Source: a bacterium
GTDB taxonomy: Bacteria; Zixibacteria; MSB-5A5; GN15; FEB-12
Length of the DNA stretch: 7,814 nucleotides
Assembly: GCA_030640905.1 (NCBI GenBank)
Contig: DAOWIM010000149.1
Coordinates: 1-7,814, forward strand
Direction: 5' to 3'
Made by a program: the position numbers and the translations under genes. The notes under the pieces are model-generated. The model worked only from the letters and a program-made list of their open reading frames with translations. It was not told the origin of the DNA and searched no databases. Numbering within the stretch: position 1 is the first letter of the stretch; every line of letters begins with the position of its first letter. This document shows positions 6,142 to 7,814 of this stretch, piece by piece.

Positions 6142-7569
6142 ATGAATTCCCATATCAGAAGAGTGAGAATAGTGTGGTTCGGGGTGGCTCTGGTGACAGT
6201 AGCCGGTCTGTTGTTTGTTATGGCTGGATGCAGCGATTCCAACAATACTGTAACTGAGCCGGAACTGATTCCCCTCATGGGGTCAACTGTTAGTGCCGGT
6301 GATTGTAAGGTCTTCGAGGATTTCCATGCCGGCGATGGGACAGGGTCGGATCAGGACTGCATAGAATTTGAATATGACGGCGAGAGTGTCCTGTCCATCA
6401 AGCATATCAACGCGGCTTTCAACTGCTGCCCGGATTCGTTTGGGGTCGAAGTGAATCTTGAGGGAAATGTGATCACGATTGTCGAACAGGAATATCTGAC
6501 CTACCCGTGTTACTGCCTTTGCCTCTATGATATGGAATACTCAGTCGCAAATGTCAAGCCCGGTACTTATACGATCAGAGTTATTGAGCCGTACCTGCTC
6601 GCGTCAAACATGGTCGACGACCCGCCCGGGCCTCCGCCCCTCTTGCAATTCTCAGTTGATCTGAGGGCAACTCCTTCCGGGATGTTTTGTGTCGAAAGGA
6701 ACACCTATCCATGGGGGATCAATCATACTCTTGAGGGCAAGGTGACCGATTATTTTGGATGCAAACCTGCTCCTTCCGGCGGCGATCTCGGAGGGCCTTT
6801 CCAGCCACCGAACTGCTTTCAATATGAATATGACGGTGAAGGAAAACTTGTAATTGACCACATAAATGCCATACTGAATTGTTGTATCGACTCTGTCAGT
6901 ATCAATGTCAGCATGATGTCGGATACGCTCTTCATTGAGGATATTGAGCATGCGTCTGCTCCCTGCCGGTGTGTCTGCGAATTTGATGTTAGCTACGAGA
7001 TCAACGACCTTGCGCCGGGGCATTATGTAATCCAGATAGTCGGACCGTATGAACTATGGGAAGATGAGCCATTAGTTCTCGATGTTGACTTCACTGTTCC
7101 CGCTTCAGGTATGTACTGTGTTGATCGGGGGGAGCAGCCGGAAGAGCCGGTTGGGATGATCATGGAATATAGGGGTTGTAAGACGTTTGATATGCTGGAC
7201 AGTATACCAGAAACACCATCGGATCAGGACTGCCTCCAGTATCAGTGGGATGGTGGCGGTACTCTTGATTTGCAGCATATTAACACTGCCTTGAATTGTT
7301 GTCCGGTCGTTGCGGCAGAGATTACGTTCGAGGGTTTTCATATTACGATTACCGAGCTTGATTCGCTGTCTATGGGTGGTTGCGATTGTATCTGCCTGTT
7401 TGATATCGACTATCGTCTTTACAGCCTCCCGCCGGGCGAATATACGATAACGGTTGTGGAACCTTATAAACCGCAGGGGGAGGAAGTCCTGGAGGTAACG
7501 GTCGATTTGACAGCACCAACCTCCGGCATCCATTGTGTCGATCGCTACACCTATCCGTGGAACGACTGA
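6142..7569 (+). CDS. Lipoprotein with three tandem eight-cysteine domains, function unknown
   Basis: The product has 475 residues. The start at ATG 6142 is set by GGAGGT at 6129-6134, seven bases upstream; in-frame GTG 6118 and ATG 6127 lie before or on that site. A lipoprotein signal (RRVR, hydrophobic stretch, then MAGC) puts the lipidated cysteine at residue 30, followed by a Ser/Asn/Thr linker, so the protein should be membrane-anchored outside the cytoplasm. The rest is three copies of one domain, from about residues 53, 206 and 345. Each has GCK or DCK, then DC or NC, YDG or WDG, HINxxxNCC, a CxCxC followed by a hydrophobic residue or Glu, [YF]D, PGxY, PY and SGxxCV[DE]R. The cysteines are 55, 73, 95, 96, 123, 125, 127, 183; 207, 225, 247, 248, 275, 277, 279, 326; and 346, 364, 386, 387, 414, 416, 418, 465. 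I do not recognise a named family. Disulfides or metal sites are both possible. It is divergent from the protease and could be co-regulated with it. Confidence 0.9.
   Translation: MNSHIRRVRIVWFGVALVTVAGLLFVMAGCSDSNNTVTEPELIPLMGSTVSAGDCKVFEDFHAGDGTGSDQDCIEFEYDGESVLSIKHINAAFNCCPDSFGVEVNLEGNVITIVEQEYLTYPCYCLCLYDMEYSVANVKPGTYTIRVIEPYLLASNMVDDPPGPPPLLQFSVDLRATPSGMFCVERNTYPWGINHTLEGKVTDYFGCKPAPSGGDLGGPFQPPNCFQYEYDGEGKLVIDHINAILNCCIDSVSINVSMMSDTLFIEDIEHASAPCRCVCEFDVSYEINDLAPGHYVIQIVGPYELWEDEPLVLDVDFTVPASGMYCVDRGEQPEEPVGMIMEYRGCKTFDMLDSIPETPSDQDCLQYQWDGGGTLDLQHINTALNCCPVVAAEITFEGFHITITELDSLSMGGCDCICLFDIDYRLYSLPPGEYTITVVEPYKPQGEEVLEVTVDLTAPTSGIHCVDRYTYPWND
6298..7566 (+). repeat. Three tandem protein-domain repeats (about 140 residues each) in the lipoprotein gene
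   Basis: The repeat units span about 6298-6717, 6757-7131 and 7174-7566. Copies one and three are the closest in places: both contain TCGGATCAGGACTGC (6346-6360 and 7219-7233) and both end in YPW. Copy two lacks the YPW ending and instead runs into a Glu/Pro-rich linker (GEQPEEPVG). Copy one carries a Pro-rich insert (DDPPGPPP) before its last cysteine. The eight cysteines are kept in all copies although the remaining sequence has diverged, which points to selection on the cysteines. Confidence 0.85.
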
Positions 7570-7582
7570 CAAGTCAGTCGTT
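7561..7582 (+). terminator. Hairpin covering the lipoprotein stop codon, possible terminator without a U tract
   Basis: AACGACTGAC (7561-7570) and GTCAGTCGTT (7573-7582) are perfect inverted repeats separated by two bases. The stem covers the last two sense codons and the TGA at 7567-7569. No T run follows (CGCTATCCGCG comes next), so a classical intrinsic terminator is not shown. It may be an mRNA 3' end structure or a recombination or insertion scar. Confidence 0.45.
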
Positions 7583-7610
7583 CGCTATCCGCGTAGGGGG
7601 TGGACTGCCT

Positions 7611-7770
7611 GAGGTTGTCCCATAAGTTAATTCTGGCCATTTCAGCCCTTCCGCTATGTAAAAGCATTATTTGTCAACTCCGCGTAGCGGCGGGCTTTAT
7701 GTCCGCCGTTAACTGGCCCGCCGCGGCGGGCCCTACGCGAGATTGATTAGTCACTTTTTAGGACAGCCTC
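7611..7770. mobile_element. Candidate miniature inverted-repeat element (about 160 bp)
   Basis: The left end starts GAGGTTGTCCCATAAGT (7611-7627), and the complement of the right end reads GAGGCTGTCCTAAAAAGT (7770-7753). With one gap, 14 of 18 aligned positions agree, including nine of the first ten. Ends of the GAGGCTGTCC type resemble terminal repeats of some insertion sequences (recalled pattern, not searched). The interior is too short for a transposase and contains a strong palindrome, as in MITEs or REP-like elements. No flanking target duplication is visible. A minus-strand frame overlapping the right end could mean that the match is partly chance. Confidence 0.35.
7681..7739. repeat. 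GC-rich nested inverted repeat with a perfect 18-bp palindrome
   Basis: CGCGTAG (7681-7687) pairs with CTACGCG (7733-7739). Inside, GGCCCGCCGCGGCGGGCC (7715-7732) is a perfect palindrome. The upstream CGGCGGGC (7688-7695) can pair with GCCCGCCG (7716-7723) as an alternative stem, and a GGCGG/CCGCC pair encloses 7689-7707. It is much richer in GC than its surroundings and looks like a REP-type or dispersed intergenic repeat. It could also block read-through between the lipoprotein and the possible convergent gene at the right edge. Confidence 0.6.
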
Positions 7771-7814
7771 GTTTGGTGTAACTCCGTATTCGAGAAGGTC
7801 TACCTGGGAAAGCC
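7747..7814 (-). CDS. Possible C-terminal fragment of a minus-strand gene (22 codons and stop)
   Basis: Reading in from the right edge, a frame ends at TAA (7749-7747) with the tail LLEYGVTPNEAVLKSD, a natural-looking protein terminus. A second frame is also open over the same bases, with a more basic and less protein-like sequence. The last codons coincide with the right terminal repeat of the candidate mobile element, so an insertion may have supplied the stop. The length is too short to identify a family, and it may not be coding at all. Confidence 0.3.
   Translation of the reverse strand, partial: LSQVDLLEYGVTPNEAVLKSD

Larger units (their letters stand above)
7570..7814. other. Repeat-rich intergenic tail
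   Basis: No plus-strand gene is supported here. The stretch holds the hairpin over the preceding stop, the motif CGTAGGGGGTGG (7592-7603) shared with 1803-1814, a candidate inverted-repeat element (7611-7770), its GC-rich palindromic core and a short open minus-strand frame entering from the right edge. Confidence 0.5.

Noticed and set aside
6652..7572. Two minus-strand frames of 123 and 155 codons under the lipoprotein gene
   Set aside because: They are opposite-strand shadows of a gene with clear domain repeats and a lipobox, and lack start signals.
1..7814. tRNA, rRNA or CRISPR array
   Set aside because: No cloverleaf-like or rRNA-like stretch and no regularly spaced direct repeats with unique spacers were seen; the tandem repeats present encode protein domains.

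Overview
The window comes from a mid-GC bacterium. The gene set is made of secreted, beta-rich proteins: a signal-peptide protein, a lipoprotein, and a large modular subtilase that ends in a type I dockerin pair built on NISDVTYLxDYLFG. Dockerin tails of this style are, to my knowledge, very common in candidate phylum Zixibacteria and related FCB-group lineages. I therefore suggest that origin (inference, about 0.6). The promoter candidates match a sigma70-like TTGACA/TATAAT pattern.

Layout, left to right. (1) 1-1568, minus strand: the first 522 codons of a secreted protein that runs off the left edge. It has a signal peptide and several beta-sandwich-like stretches, possibly cohesin-like, and no recognised enzyme domain. 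(2) 1569-2155: a 587-bp non-coding gap holding a strong hairpin just after the next gene, a good minus-strand promoter candidate, another hairpin, an A/T palindrome and a long putative leader for gene 1. (3) 2156-5890, minus strand: a 1244-residue secreted KP-43-like S8 subtilase with a doubled prodomain, a complete catalytic set, a C-terminal jelly roll, two CARDB/NEW3-like modules, three FN3-like modules and the dockerin. (4) 5891-6141: a divergent promoter region with perfect TTGACA -35 boxes facing away from each other. (5) 6142-7569, plus strand: a 475-residue lipoprotein made of three tandem copies of an unfamiliar eight-cysteine domain. (6) 7570-7814: a repeat-rich tail containing a hairpin over the lipoprotein stop codon, a candidate miniature inverted-repeat element with a GC-rich palindromic core, and perhaps the C-terminus of another minus-strand gene.

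How the parts may work together: all three main proteins are exported. The dockerin on the protease implies docking to a cohesin partner. Gene 1 is the only candidate in view and only weakly so. The Cys-rich lipoprotein shares a control region with the protease and could be co-regulated with it; that link is inference. The domain repeated in the lipoprotein is the most novel item here.
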